Shown here: positions 22,513-33,660 of the stretch, piece after piece
How the letters are laid out: every line of letters starts with the position of its first letter
How positions within the stretch are numbered: position 1 is the first letter of the stretch
Source of the DNA: Hyphomicrobium_A sp963817485
Lineage (GTDB): Bacteria > Pseudomonadota > Alphaproteobacteria > Rhizobiales > Hyphomicrobiaceae
Assembly: GCA_963817485.1 (NCBI GenBank)
Contig: CAWFOR010000016.1
Span: 203,117-267,116, forward strand
Direction: 5' to 3'
DNA length: 64,000 nt
Position numbers and translations under genes: made by a program
The notes under the pieces: model-generated
What the model saw: the letters and a program-made list of their open reading frames with translations, nothing else
Told to the model about the DNA's origin: nothing
Databases searched by the model: none

Positions 22513-22911
22513 CTAGAAAATGCTGCAGAGGATCTCTCCGCCGACGTTCTCTTCGCGCGCCTTCGAATCCGACATCACGCCCTTGGGCGTCGACAGGATG
22601 GCGACGCCGAGACCATTGGCGACGGTGGGGAGATCGCGGACCGGCGAATAGACCCGCCGCCCCGGCGTCGACACTCGCTTGATCTCGCGGATGGCCGGCT
22701 GGCCATTGTAGTACTTGAGCTCGATCTCGAAGGTCGGCAGCGCGCCCTTCTGCTCGACGCGCGTATAGCCGCGAATGTAGCCTTCCTCCGCCAGCACGTC
22801 GAGGACGCGCCCGCGGATGTTGGAAGCGGGCGTCACCACTTTCGGACGCCGCCGCATCTGCGCGTTGCGGATGCGCGTGAGCATGTCGCCCAAGGGATCG
22901 TTGATTGACAT
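22513..22911 (-). CDS. rpsH: 30S ribosomal protein S8
   Basis: S8 binds the central domain of 16S rRNA and is often the translational repressor of the spc operon. The 132 residues are intact: 'MSINDPLGDMLTRIRNAQMRR', 'FEIELKYYNGQPAIREIKRVSTPGRRVY' and the C-terminal 'GLGVAILSTPKGVMSDSKARE' with 'GGEILCSIF'. Confidence 0.98.
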   Translation of the reverse strand: MSINDPLGDMLTRIRNAQMRRRPKVVTPASNIRGRVLDVLAEEGYIRGYTRVEQKGALPTFEIELKYYNGQPAIREIKRVSTPGRRVYSPVRDLPTVANGLGVAILSTPKGVMSDSKAREENVGGEILCSIF

Positions 22912-22923
22912 CGTTTTGTTCCC

Positions 22924-23229
22924 TTACCAGCTCGACTTGGTCATGCCCGGGATGAGACCCTGGCTCGCAAGATCCCGAAGCTGGTTGCGGCACATTCTTA
23001 GCTTCCGGTAATAGCCGCGCGCGCGGCCCGTCATCTCGCAGCGGTTCCTGATCCGCGTCGGCGAGGAGTTGCGCGGCATCTCGGCGAGCTTGATGCGCGC
23101 GGCAAAGCGCTCCTCCGCCGGACGTTTGCGATCGCCGGCGATCGCCTTCAGGCGTTTGCGCTTCTCCGCATATTGCGCGGAAAGCCTGCGCCGCATGTTG
23201 TTCTTCTCAACCGAGCTCGTCTTGGCCAT
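22924..23229 (-). CDS. rpsN: 30S ribosomal protein S14, zinc-free type
   Basis: The product is 101 residues, the long form without the zinc-ribbon CxxC motif. The C-terminal block 'RNRCEMTGRARGYYRKLRMCRNQLRDLASQGLIPGMTKSSW' (positions in the last 40 residues) is diagnostic. The frame is intact and it sits between rplE and rpsH, 12 bases from rpsH. Confidence 0.98.
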   Translation of the reverse strand: MAKTSSVEKNNMRRRLSAQYAEKRKRLKAIAGDRKRPAEERFAARIKLAEMPRNSSPTRIRNRCEMTGRARGYYRKLRMCRNQLRDLASQGLIPGMTKSSW

Positions 23230-23270
23230 CTAAATCCTCCAAAGGCCTTTCGGGCTGATCCCGAGGTCCT

Positions 23271-23987
23271 CTAGCTGCGAAACGGAAAGTTGAACGCGCG
23301 CAGAAGCTCGCGCGCTTCGTCGTCGGTCTTGGCGGACGTGCACACGATCACGTCCATGCCCCAGATCTGGTCGACCTTGTCGTAGTCGATCTCGGGGAAC
23401 ACGATGTGCTCCTTGAGGCCGACCGCATAGTTGCCGCGCCCGTCGAAGCTCTTGGGGTTCAGCCCGCGGAAGTCTTTGACGCGCGGCAGCGCGATGGTCA
23501 CGAAGCGGTCGAGGAACTCGTACATGCGGTCGCCGCGCAGGGTGACCTTGACGCCGATCGGCATGCCCTCGCGCAGCTTGTAGGTCGCGATCGCCTTGCG
23601 CGACTTCGTCTGCACCGGCCGCTGTCCGGCGATGAGCGCGAGGTCGCCCGCGGCGCTGTCGACCTTCTTGCGGTCGTTCACCGCTTCGCCGACGCCCATG
23701 TTGAGCACGATCTTCTCGAGCCTCGGCACCTGCATCTGGTTCTTGTATGCGAACTTCTTCGTCAGGGCCTCGCGCACCACCTTCTCGTAGTGCGACTTCA
23801 TGCGCGGACGATAGTCTTTCGGGCGCGGAGCGGCGGGGGCTGCAGCCGCCTTGGGCGCCGCACCCTTCTTGTCCTTGCCTTGCTTATCCGACTTGCCGCC
23901 CTTGGCGGCCTGCGCTCCGTGAGCGCCCTTCTCGGCCTTCGCGGACTCGCCCGCAGCCGCCTTCGCCGGTTTCTCTTTGTCAGCCAT
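23271..23987 (-). CDS. rplE: 50S ribosomal protein L5 with N-terminal Lys/Ala-rich extension
   Basis: L5 binds 5S rRNA and contacts the P-site tRNA. The product is 238 residues against about 180-185 usual. The canonical protein begins near residue 60 ('PRMKSHYEKVVREALTKKFAY', 'VPRLEKIVLNMGVGEAV') and ends 'TSAKTDDEARELLRAFNFPFRS'. The first 55 or so residues are low-complexity Lys/Ala/Gly ('AKAAAGESAKAEKGAHGAQ'). No start nearer to the core has a better context than the ATG at 23985-23987, which follows rplX by 3 bases. The extension is probably a disordered rRNA-binding tail. Confidence 0.95.
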   Translation of the reverse strand: MADKEKPAKAAAGESAKAEKGAHGAQAAKGGKSDKQGKDKKGAAPKAAAAPAAPRPKDYRPRMKSHYEKVVREALTKKFAYKNQMQVPRLEKIVLNMGVGEAVNDRKKVDSAAGDLALIAGQRPVQTKSRKAIATYKLREGMPIGVKVTLRGDRMYEFLDRFVTIALPRVKDFRGLNPKSFDGRGNYAVGLKEHIVFPEIDYDKVDQIWGMDVIVCTSAKTDDEARELLRAFNFPFRS

Positions 23988-23990
23988 GGC

Positions 23991-24317
23991 TTATCGCTTC
24001 TCCGGAATGACTTCGCCCGAACGTTTGGCGAAGCGCACCTTCGTGCCGTCCTCGAGGAACTTGAAGCCGACGCGGGTCGGCTTGCCGTCCTTGGGGTCCT
24101 CGAGCGCGAGGTTGGAAATCTGGATCGGCGCCTCCTTGGAGACGATGCCGCCTTCCTGCGACGCCGTCTGGCGCTGATGCCGGCGCACGACGTTGACGCC
24201 GCGCACGATCGCGCGCCCTTCGTTGGGCCGCATCTCGACGACCTCGCCGTGCTTGCCCTTGTCGCGGCCCGTGACCACGATCACGTGGTCGCCCTTCTTG
24301 ATCTTCAGCGACGCCAT
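23991..24317 (-). CDS. rplX: 50S ribosomal protein L24
   Basis: L24 is an early assembly initiator at the 5' end of 23S rRNA. The 108 residues start 'MASLKIKKGDHVIVVTGRDKGKHG', the KOW motif, with 'GVNVVRRHQRQTASQEGGIVSKEAPIQISNLAL' and 'RVGFKFLEDGTKVRFAKRSGEVI'. Its ATG overlaps the rplN stop by one base (TGATG). The longer open frame upstream is a shadow of rplN. Confidence 0.97.
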   Translation of the reverse strand: MASLKIKKGDHVIVVTGRDKGKHGEVVEMRPNEGRAIVRGVNVVRRHQRQTASQEGGIVSKEAPIQISNLALEDPKDGKPTRVGFKFLEDGTKVRFAKRSGEVIPEKR

Positions 24318-24685
24318 CACAGCACCTCCGGCGCGAGCGACACGATCTTCATGTGGTTCTTGGCCCGAAGCTCGCGCGTCACCGGCCCGAAGATGCGGGT
24401 GCCGACCGGCTCGCCCTGCGGGTTGATCAGCACGGCCGCGTTGCGGTCGAAGCGGATGAGCGAGCCGTCCGGGCGGCGCACGCCCTTGGCGGTCCGCACC
24501 ACCACGGCCTTCATCACCTGGCCCTTCTTGACGCGGCCCTTCGGGATCGCCTCCTTCACCGACACGACGATGATGTCGCCGACGGTGGCGTACTTGCGCT
24601 TCGACCCGCCCAGCACCTTGATGCACTGAACGCGGCGAGCGCCCGAATTGTCAGCGACGTCGAGATTGGTCTCCATCTGGATCAT
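24317..24685 (-). CDS. rplN: 50S ribosomal protein L14
   Basis: L14 forms an inter-subunit bridge and is the docking site for the silencing factor RsfS. At 122 residues it is the standard length, starting 'MIQMETNLDVADNSGARRV' with 'CIKVLGGSKRKYATVGDIIVVSVKEA' and the C-terminal 'GPVTRELRAKNHMKIVSLAPEVL'. The start is set at the conserved MIQ, 18 bases inside the open frame. Confidence 0.98.
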   Translation of the reverse strand: MIQMETNLDVADNSGARRVQCIKVLGGSKRKYATVGDIIVVSVKEAIPKGRVKKGQVMKAVVVRTAKGVRRPDGSLIRFDRNAAVLINPQGEPVGTRIFGPVTRELRAKNHMKIVSLAPEVL

Positions 24686-24776
24686 CGCATCGGTCCTTTC
24701 CAACTGCCGCTAGAAGCGGCCTCTTTCCTTCATCGAGCCCGGCGGGCTCAAAAGCTCTCGTTTCGCCTCGCGGCCG

Positions 24777-25013
24777 CTAGCGGCCTTCGGTCACTACCGT
24801 CCAGCGCTTGTTCTTCGAGATCGGCGCGCTCTCGATGATCTCCACCCGGTCGCCGATTTTGAAAGCGTTGTTCTCGTCGTGGGCGTGATACTTCTTGGTG
24901 CGCCGCACGGTCTTCTTGAACAGTGGGTGCGTGTAGCGGCGCTCGACCTCGACAACGATCGTCTTGTTGTTCTTGTCGGATACGACCACGCCCTGCAGTA
25001 CGCGCTTCGGCAT
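24777..25013 (-). CDS. rpsQ: 30S ribosomal protein S17
   Basis: S17 is a primary 16S rRNA binder. The 78 residues are intact: 'MPKRVLQGVVVSDKNNKTIVV', 'HPLFKKTVRRTKKYHAHDENN' and 'GDRVEIIESAPISKNKRWTVV'. It follows rpmC by 5 bases. Confidence 0.98.
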   Translation of the reverse strand: MPKRVLQGVVVSDKNNKTIVVEVERRYTHPLFKKTVRRTKKYHAHDENNAFKIGDRVEIIESAPISKNKRWTVVTEGR

Positions 25014-25018
25014 CGTGA

Positions 25019-25234
25019 TTACTCCTTCGAAGCGCGTTTGGCGCCGCCAGCCCGCTTGGAGCGGGCAACCGTCAGAAGCCGCGCGATGTCGCGGCGCACC
25101 TCGCGCACGCGCGACGTATTCTCGAGCTGGCCCGAGGCCCGCTGGAAGCGCAGGTTGAACTGCTCCTTCTTGAGCTTGTCGACCTGGTCCTCGATCTGGT
25201 CGATGGACATGTCCCGCATTGAATCCGCTTTCAT
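25019..25234 (-). CDS. rpmC: 50S ribosomal protein L29
   Basis: L29 lies at the tunnel exit beside L23. The 71 residues are a helical hairpin: 'QIEDQVDKLKKEQFNLRFQRASGQLENTSRVREVRRDIARLLTV', ending in a basic tail. The start may be the first Met (MKADSMRDMS) or one of the next two; all keep the core. Confidence 0.96.
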   Translation of the reverse strand: MKADSMRDMSIDQIEDQVDKLKKEQFNLRFQRASGQLENTSRVREVRRDIARLLTVARSKRAGGAKRASKE

Positions 25235-25247
25235 CTCGAAACCCTCG

Positions 25248-25658
25248 TCAACCGACGCGCGTCACGATGCGCGTCTTGATCGGCAGCTTGGCCGCACCCA
25301 GCACCAGCGCCTCGCGTGCGATCTGGTCCGTCACCCCGTCAAGCTCGAACATGATGCGGCCGGGCTTCACGCGTGCGCACCACAGCTCCGGCGAGCCCTT
25401 TCCGGAGCCCATGCGAACTTCCGCCGGCTTCTTCGTCACCGGCAGGTCCGGGAAAATGCGGATCCAGACGCGTCCGGCGCGCTTCATGTGGCGCGTGATC
25501 GCGCGCCGCGCGGCCTCGATCTGGCGCGCGGTGACGCGCTCGGGCTCCACCGCCTTGAGGCCGTGCGAGCCGAAGTTCAGATCGGTGCCGCCCTTGGCAT
25601 TGCCATGGATGCGGCCCTTGAAGGCCTTGCGGTATTTCGTGCGCTTTGGTTGCAGCAT
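25248..25658 (-). CDS. rplP: 50S ribosomal protein L16
   Basis: L16 organises the A-site region of the large subunit. The 136 residues start 'MLQPKRTKYRKAFKGRIHGNAKGG' and contain 'AARRAITRHMKRAGRVWIRIFPDLPVTKKPAEVRMGSGKGS' and 'GRIMFELDGV', all diagnostic. The frame is intact, 12 bases after rpsC. Confidence 0.98.
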   Translation of the reverse strand: MLQPKRTKYRKAFKGRIHGNAKGGTDLNFGSHGLKAVEPERVTARQIEAARRAITRHMKRAGRVWIRIFPDLPVTKKPAEVRMGSGKGSPELWCARVKPGRIMFELDGVTDQIAREALVLGAAKLPIKTRIVTRVG

Positions 25659-25670
25659 CGTCTCTGTTCC

Positions 25671-26468
25671 TTAGGCCTTCTTTTCCCCGGCGCCTTCGGC
25701 GGGACGCTCGGGCGCGCGGTCGCGGCGCTCGCCGCCCCGATCGCGATCGCCGCCGCGGTCCCTGTCGCCGTCACGCCGGCGCCCGCCGCCGCCGCTCTCC
25801 TGCAACTCGGTGTTTTTCTTCTCGGAGGCCATCGGATCGTGCTCCATGATCTCGCCCTTGAAGATCCAGACCTTGATCCCGATGACGCCGTAGGCGGTCT
25901 TCGCGATGCCGTAGCCGAAGTCGATGTCGGCGCGCAGCGTGTGCAGCGGCACGCGGCCCTCGCGGTACCACTCCGTGCGCGCGATCTCAGCGCCGCCGAG
26001 CCGGCCAGCGACGTTGATGCGGATGCCGAGCGCGCCAAGCCGCAGCGCCGACTGCACCGCGCGCTTCATGGCGCGACGGAAGGCGACGCGGCGCTCGAGC
26101 TGCTGGGCGATCGTCTCGGCAACGAGAGTTGCATCGACTTCCGGCTTGCGGATCTCGACGATGTTGAGGTGCACCTCGGAATCGGTGAAGCGCGCGAGCT
26201 CGCTGCGCAGCTTCTCGATGTCGGCGCCCTTCTTGCCGATGAGCACGCCCGGGCGCGCCGTGTGCACGGTGACGCGGCACTTCTTGTGCGGGCGCTCGAT
26301 GACGACCTTGGCGATGCCGGCCTGGCGGCGCTGCTGCATGATGTGCTCGCGCATCTTCATGTCTTGGTGCAGCAGCCGGCCGTACTCGGCCCGGCCCGCA
26401 AACCAGCGGCTGTCCCAGGTGCGGTTGACGCCGACGCGCAGGCCGACGGGGTTGACCTTTTGGCCCAT
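25671..26468 (-). CDS. rpsC: 30S ribosomal protein S3 with Arg/Gly/Asp-rich C-terminal extension
   Basis: S3 sits at the mRNA entry and helps unwind mRNA. The 265 residues begin 'MGQKVNPVGLRVGVNRTWDSRWF', with KH domain 'VTVHTARPGVLIGKKGADIEKLR' and 'FGYGIAKTAYGVIGIKVWIFKGEI'. From about residue 215 the tail is repetitive ('GGGRRRDGDRDRGGDRDRGGE'), about 30 residues longer than usual. Extended S3 tails occur in alphaproteobacteria, but this one is notably RDRGG-rich. Confidence 0.97.
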   Translation of the reverse strand: MGQKVNPVGLRVGVNRTWDSRWFAGRAEYGRLLHQDMKMREHIMQQRRQAGIAKVVIERPHKKCRVTVHTARPGVLIGKKGADIEKLRSELARFTDSEVHLNIVEIRKPEVDATLVAETIAQQLERRVAFRRAMKRAVQSALRLGALGIRINVAGRLGGAEIARTEWYREGRVPLHTLRADIDFGYGIAKTAYGVIGIKVWIFKGEIMEHDPMASEKKNTELQESGGGGRRRDGDRDRGGDRDRGGERRDRAPERPAEGAGEKKA

Positions 26469-27011
26469 TTAAACGGTCTCCTTGCCGGACTTACCGGCCT
26501 TGGCGGTGCTCTTGGCGGCCGCCGGCTTTGACGGCTTGCCCTGCTTTTGCGGCTTGTCGCCCTTCGCTTGTGCGGCGGGCTTGCCGGCGCCCTTGGGGGC
26601 TTCCTTCGTCTTCTTCACGCGCTTCTTGGCGGAGGCATCCTCCTCCGTCTGGCGCACGATGATCGTGATCTGCGCGAACGGCTTCATGATCGAGCTGGCG
26701 CGACCGCGACCGCGCGCGGCGAAGCGCTTCATCACCAGGTTCTTGCCGACCCACGCCTCCGAGACGATGAGGTCGTTGACGTCGAGGTCGTGGTTGTTCT
26801 CCGCGTTGGCGACCGCCGACATGACGCACTTGCGCACGTCCTGCGCGATGCGCTTCCTCGAGAACTCGAGGTCCGCCAGCGCGGTATCGACCTTCTTGCC
26901 GCGGATCAGACCGGCGACGAGGTTGAGCTTGCGCGGCGAAACCCTCAGGTTCCGCACGACGGCCCGTGCCTCGTTCTCCGGCAGACTGCGCTCGCGTTTG
27001 GGCTTGCCCAT
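26469..27011 (-). CDS. rplV: 50S ribosomal protein L22 with Lys-rich C-terminal extension
   Basis: L22 has a hairpin that lines the exit tunnel. The canonical core (about residues 1-127) is 'ARAVVRNLRVSPRKLNLVAGLIRGKKVD', 'CVMSAVANAENNHDLDVNDLIVSEAWVGKN' and 'RGRGRASSIMKPFAQITIIV'. Beyond it are about 55 residues of Lys/Ala/Pro-rich low complexity, making 180 residues in all. The ATG at 27009-27011 (MGKPKRERSL) is the start. It abuts rpsC with no gap. Confidence 0.96.
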   Translation of the reverse strand: MGKPKRERSLPENEARAVVRNLRVSPRKLNLVAGLIRGKKVDTALADLEFSRKRIAQDVRKCVMSAVANAENNHDLDVNDLIVSEAWVGKNLVMKRFAARGRGRASSIMKPFAQITIIVRQTEEDASAKKRVKKTKEAPKGAGKPAAQAKGDKPQKQGKPSKPAAAKSTAKAGKSGKETV

Positions 27012-27028
27012 AATTCTTCGCCTTCGCC

Positions 27029-27310
27029 TTACTTCGACTTGACCGCTTTCTTGTCGCCGCTGTGTCCGTGGAAGGTCCGCGTCGGCGCGAACTCGCCGAA
27101 CTTGTGCCCGATCATGTCCTCGGTCACCGCCACGGGAACGTGCTTGTGGCCGTTGTGGACGCCGAACGTCAGGCCAACGAACTGCGGCAGGATCGTCGAG
27201 CGCCGGCTCCACATCTTGATGATCTCGTTGCGGCCCGACGTACGCACTTTCTCCGCCTTCTTGAGGATATAGCCGTCGACGAACGGACCCTTCCAAACTG
27301 CGCGTGTCAT
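27029..27310 (-). CDS. rpsS: 30S ribosomal protein S19
   Basis: S19 pairs with S13 in the 30S head. The 93 residues read 'MTRAVWKGPFVDGYILKKAEK', 'SRRSTILPQFVGLTFGVHNGHKHVPVAVTEDMIGHKFGEFAPTR' and end in 'GDKKAVKSK'. The start is fixed by the conserved N-terminus; upstream open frame is a shadow of rplB. Confidence 0.98.
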   Translation of the reverse strand: MTRAVWKGPFVDGYILKKAEKVRTSGRNEIIKMWSRRSTILPQFVGLTFGVHNGHKHVPVAVTEDMIGHKFGEFAPTRTFHGHSGDKKAVKSK

Positions 27311-27336
27311 ACGTGTTCTCCTAGAGCCGCAAAGGC

Positions 27337-28161
27337 CTACTTCTTCTTCGCCTTGCGGCTGCGGATGATGTACTTGTCGGTCGACTTGTTCTTGCGCGTC
27401 TTGGCGCCCTTCGTGGGCTTGCCCCACGGCGTCGCCCAGTGCTTGCCGCCCTTGGTGCGGCCGCCGTTGGGATGGTCGATCGGGTTCATGGCGATCGAGC
27501 GCACCGTCGGTCGATTTCCCTTCCAGCGCGTGCGGCCGGCCTTGCCGGTCACGTGTTGGAGTGGTCCGGATTGGAGACTGCACCGATCGTCGCCATGCAC
27601 TCGGCGCGCACGCGACGCGTCTCGCCCGAGTTGAGCTTCAGGATCGCCCAGCCGGAATCGCGGCCGACGAGCTGCACGAAGGCGCCGGCGGAGCGCGCGA
27701 TCTGGCCGCCGCGGCCGGCCTTCAGCTCGACGTTGTGCACGATGGTGCCGATCGGCATGCCCGCAAGCGGCATGGCGTTGCCGGGCTTCACGTCGACCTT
27801 CTCGCCCGCGACCACCTGATCGCCGACGGCCAGGCGCTGCGGCGCGAGGATGTAGGCGAGGTCGCCGTCCTCGTATTTGACCAGGGCGATGAACGCCGTG
27901 CGGTTGGGATCGTATTCCAGCCGCTCGATCTTGCCGGGGACGTCGTACTTGCGCCGGCGGAAATCGACGAGACGATAGCGCTGCTTGTGGCCGCCGCCGA
28001 TGTGGCGCGTGGTGATACGGCCGTCGTTGTTGCGCCCGCCGGTCTTGGTCTTGCCCTCGATGAGCATCTTGATCGGCGCGACCCTTCCACAGCTGGCTGC
28101 GGTCGACCTGCACGAGCTGGCGCAGGCTGGGTGTCGTCGGACGGAATGTCTTGAGTGCCAT
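27337..28161 (-). CDS. rplB: 50S ribosomal protein L2, two compensating frameshifts
   Basis: L2 is needed for subunit association and peptidyl transfer. It starts 'MALKTFRPTTPSLRQLVQVDRSQLWKG'. A +1 break near 28083 leads to 'PIKMLIEGKTKTGGRNNDGRITTRHIGGGHKQRYRLVDF' and on to 'AVSNPDHSN'. A -1 break near 27554 returns to the first frame for 'GKAGRTRWKGNRPTVRSIAMNPIDHPNGG' and 'TDKYIIRSRKAKKK'. The total of 274 residues is exactly the normal length. This is one of only two deletions among the breaks in the window. Confidence 0.94.
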   Translation of the reverse strand: MALKTFRPTTPSLRQLVQVDRSQLWKGRADQDAHRGQDQDRRAQQRRPYHHAPHRRRPQAALSSRRFPPAQVRRPRQDRAAGIRSQPHGVHRPGQIRGRRPRLHPRAAAPGRRRSGGRGREGRREARQRHAACGHADRHHRAQRRAEGRPRRPDRALRRRLRAARRPRFRLGDPEAQLGRDASRARRVHGDDRCSLQSGPLQHVTGKAGRTRWKGNRPTVRSIAMNPIDHPNGGRTKGGKHWATPWGKPTKGAKTRKNKSTDKYIIRSRKAKKK

Positions 28162-28173
28162 GGTCCCGTCTCC

Positions 28174-28467
28174 TTACAGCCCGGTCGCCACGTCGATGTG
28201 GTGACCCTCGGCGAGCGTCACGATCGCCTTCTTGGTGTCGCTCTGCAGCGCGCGGCGCCCGCGGAAGGTCTTGAGCTTGCCCTTGCGCACGATGGTGTTC
28301 ACGGCCTTGACCTTGACCTTGAACAGGTTCTCGATCGCCGACTTGATCTCGACCTTGGTCGCGTTGCGCGCCACGTTGAAGATGACCTGGTTTGCTTCCG
28401 ACACCAGCGTCGACTTCTCGGTGATCACCGGCGAGACGATGACGTCGTAGGGGCTGTGCGGCTTCAT
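28174..28467 (-). CDS. rplW: 50S ribosomal protein L23
   Basis: L23 is the docking site for trigger factor and SRP at the tunnel exit. The 97 residues are 'MKPHSPYDVIVSPVITEKSTLVSE', 'NQVIFNVARNATKVEIKSAIENLFKVKVKAVNTIV' and 'GRRALQSDTKKAIVTLAEGHHIDVA'. Its ATG overlaps the rplD stop by 4 bases (ATGA). Confidence 0.98.
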   Translation of the reverse strand: MKPHSPYDVIVSPVITEKSTLVSEANQVIFNVARNATKVEIKSAIENLFKVKVKAVNTIVRKGKLKTFRGRRALQSDTKKAIVTLAEGHHIDVATGL

Positions 28468-29124
28468 GACTTGGCCTCCGCGCGCGCCTTGCCGTTGGCC
28501 GCGTCCTTGAAGCGCTCCTCCAGCGCGTCGATCGCCGCCTTGGTGAGCACCAGCGTCTTGCGGCGCAGGATGTCGTAGACGTTGATGCCCTGAACGGGGA
28601 GCACGTCGATGTTGGGCAGGTTGCGCACCGCGCGCACGAAGCTCGCCTCGAGCTCGGCGCCGTCGATGATCAGCACGTTGCTCCACGCGAGCTTGGCGAA
28701 CTGGTCCCTGAGGGCCGAGGTCTTGCCGTCCTTGGAGGCGGCCTTGTCGAGCACCACGATCTCGCCGGCCTGCGCCTTGGCAGAGAGGGCGTGGCGCAGC
28801 GCGAGAGCGCGCACCTTCTTGGGCAGCTCGATCGCGTGGCTGCGCGGCTTTGGGCCGAAGGCCTTGCCGCCACCGCGCCACTGCGGCACCGACTTGTCGC
28901 CGTGACGGGCGCTGGCCGGAGCCCTTCTGCTTGTACATCTTCTTGCCGGTGACGTTCACTTCCGAACGGTCCTGGGCGTGATGCGTGCCGGCCATGCGCT
29001 TCAGGAGCTGATAGCGCACCATGCGGTGGATGAGATCGGGGCGCGGCTTGAGGCCGAAGATCGCATCCGCGAGCTCGACCGTGCCGGCCTTGGAGGCCTC
29101 GAGCGTGGTGACGTCGGCTTTCAT
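28464..29124 (-). CDS. rplD: 50S ribosomal protein L4, one frameshift
   Basis: L4 lines the tunnel and often represses the S10 operon. It begins 'MKADVTTLEASKAGTVELADAIFGLKPRPDLIHRMVRYQ' (positions 29124 downward). A +1 break near 28914 leads to the frame with 'ARHGDKSVPQWRGGGKAFGPKPRSH' and 'LVLTKAAIDALEERFKD'. The repaired length is about 219 residues. The start overlaps the rplC stop (TGATG). Confidence 0.93.
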
Positions 29125-29849
29125 CACGCGGTCTCCTTCGGCTCGGTCGATTGCGGCGCATCCGAGGAGCCGCTGCGGGGCTTGAAGGCGCCGGGACTCG
29201 GGGCATCCTTCGGCGGGTTCTTCAGGACGGCGTCGCGCACCAGCACCCAGCCGCCCTTGGAGCCCGGGACCGCGCCGCGCACCATCACGAGGCCGCGCTC
29301 CGGATCGGTCTTCACGACGACGAGGTTCTGCGTCGTCACCCGCTCCGCACCCATGTGGCCGGCCATCTTCTTGCCCTTGAACACCTTGCCCGGGTCCTGG
29401 CGCTGGCCGGTCGAGCCGTGGCTGCGGTGGCTGAGCGAGACGCCGTGCGTCGCCCGCAGGCCGCCGAAGTTCCAGCGCTTCATGGCGCCTGGAAAGCCCT
29501 TGCCCTGGCTCGAGCCGGTCACGTCGACGAACTGGCCGGCGATGAAGTGGTCGGCGGTGATCTGCGCACCGACCTCGATCAGGTTCTCAGGCGACACCCG
29601 GAACTCGACCAGCTTGCGCTTGGGCTCGACCTTGGCGACGGCGAAGTTTTGCCGCTCGGCCTTGGTGAGGCGCGCGGGCTTGCGCGTGCCGGCACCGAGC
29701 TGCAGCGCGGTGTAGCCGTTCTTGTCGTTGGTGCGATGACCGACAACCTGGACGTTGTCGAGCTTCAACACGGTCACCGGGATATGCTCTCCGGCCTCCG
29801 TGAAGATGCGGGTCATGCCCAGCTTCTGTGCAATTACTCCGGAACGCAT
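29124..29849 (-). CDS. rplC: 50S ribosomal protein L3
   Basis: L3 is an early assembly protein near the peptidyl-transferase centre. The 241 residues start 'MRSGVIAQKLGMTRIFTEAG', with 'ITADHFIAGQFVDVTGSSQGKGFPGAMKRWNFGG' and 'SHGVSLSHRSHGSTGQ'-type and 'VFKGKKMAGHMGAERVTTQNL' blocks. The C-terminal 25 residues are Pro/Ser-rich, a mild extension. The start at MRSG is the alphaproteobacterial consensus. Confidence 0.97.
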   Translation of the reverse strand: MRSGVIAQKLGMTRIFTEAGEHIPVTVLKLDNVQVVGHRTNDKNGYTALQLGAGTRKPARLTKAERQNFAVAKVEPKRKLVEFRVSPENLIEVGAQITADHFIAGQFVDVTGSSQGKGFPGAMKRWNFGGLRATHGVSLSHRSHGSTGQRQDPGKVFKGKKMAGHMGAERVTTQNLVVVKTDPERGLVMVRGAVPGSKGGWVLVRDAVLKNPPKDAPSPGAFKPRSGSSDAPQSTEPKETA

Positions 29850-29908
29850 GAGAAGCATTCCTTCCTTTTCGTTTGAGCCCTTGGCGACTTAGCCGGCTCG
29901 GAAAATCC

Positions 29909-30217
29909 TCAGAGCTTGATCTCGACGTCGACGCCTGCCGCCAGGTCGAGCTTCATCAGAGCATCGACCGTCTGCGGCGTGGGATCGACGATGTCCAGGA
30001 GGCGCTTGTGCGTGCGCATCTCGAACTGATCGCGACTCTTCTTGTCGATGTGCGGCGAACGGTTGACGGTGAACTTCTCGATGCGCGTCGGTAGCGGGAT
30101 CGGCCCGCGCACCTCGGCGCCCGTGCGTTTCGCCGTGTTGACGATCTCCCGCGTCGAGGCATCGAGAATTCGATGATCGAATGCCTTGAGACGGATGCGA
30201 ATGTTTTGGCCGTTCAT
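29909..30217 (-). CDS. rpsJ: 30S ribosomal protein S10 (NusE)
   Basis: S10 is in the 30S head and also works with NusB/NusG in antitermination. The 102 residues read 'MNGQNIRIRLKAFDHRILDASTREIVNTAKRTGAEVRGPIPLP' with 'INKFTVNRSPHIDKKSR'-type sequence and the ending 'MKLDLAAGVDVEIKL'. The start is moved 9 bases in from the first Met to the consensus MNGQ. It is the first gene of the S10 block, after tuf. Confidence 0.97.
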   Translation of the reverse strand: MNGQNIRIRLKAFDHRILDASTREIVNTAKRTGAEVRGPIPLPTRIEKFTVNRSPHIDKKSRDQFEMRTHKRLLDIVDPTPQTVDALMKLDLAAGVDVEIKL

Positions 30218-30233
30218 GTCCCGCACTCTTCCA

Positions 30234-30261
30234 AAAGAAGAAGCGCCCGAACCGGGGCGCT
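30234..30261 (-). terminator. Terminator-like hairpin between tuf and rpsJ
   Basis: On the minus strand AGCGCCC / GGGCGCT (7 bp, 6-base loop) is followed by TCTTCTTTT. It could end the str operon or attenuate read-through into rpsJ. Confidence 0.6.
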
Positions 30262-30274
30262 CTCCTCCTTGCCC

Positions 30275-31467
<1,193 letters not shown>

Positions 31468-31545
31468 CGTTGGCTCTCCACTTAGCTAACAAGTCATCTC
31501 TTTTTTTGCGGGGCGCTTCTCACGGCTCCCCGCGTCTCATCATCA

Positions 31546-33637
<2,092 letters not shown>

Positions 33638-33660
33638 GCGTCAGCGCTCCGAAGATCCGG

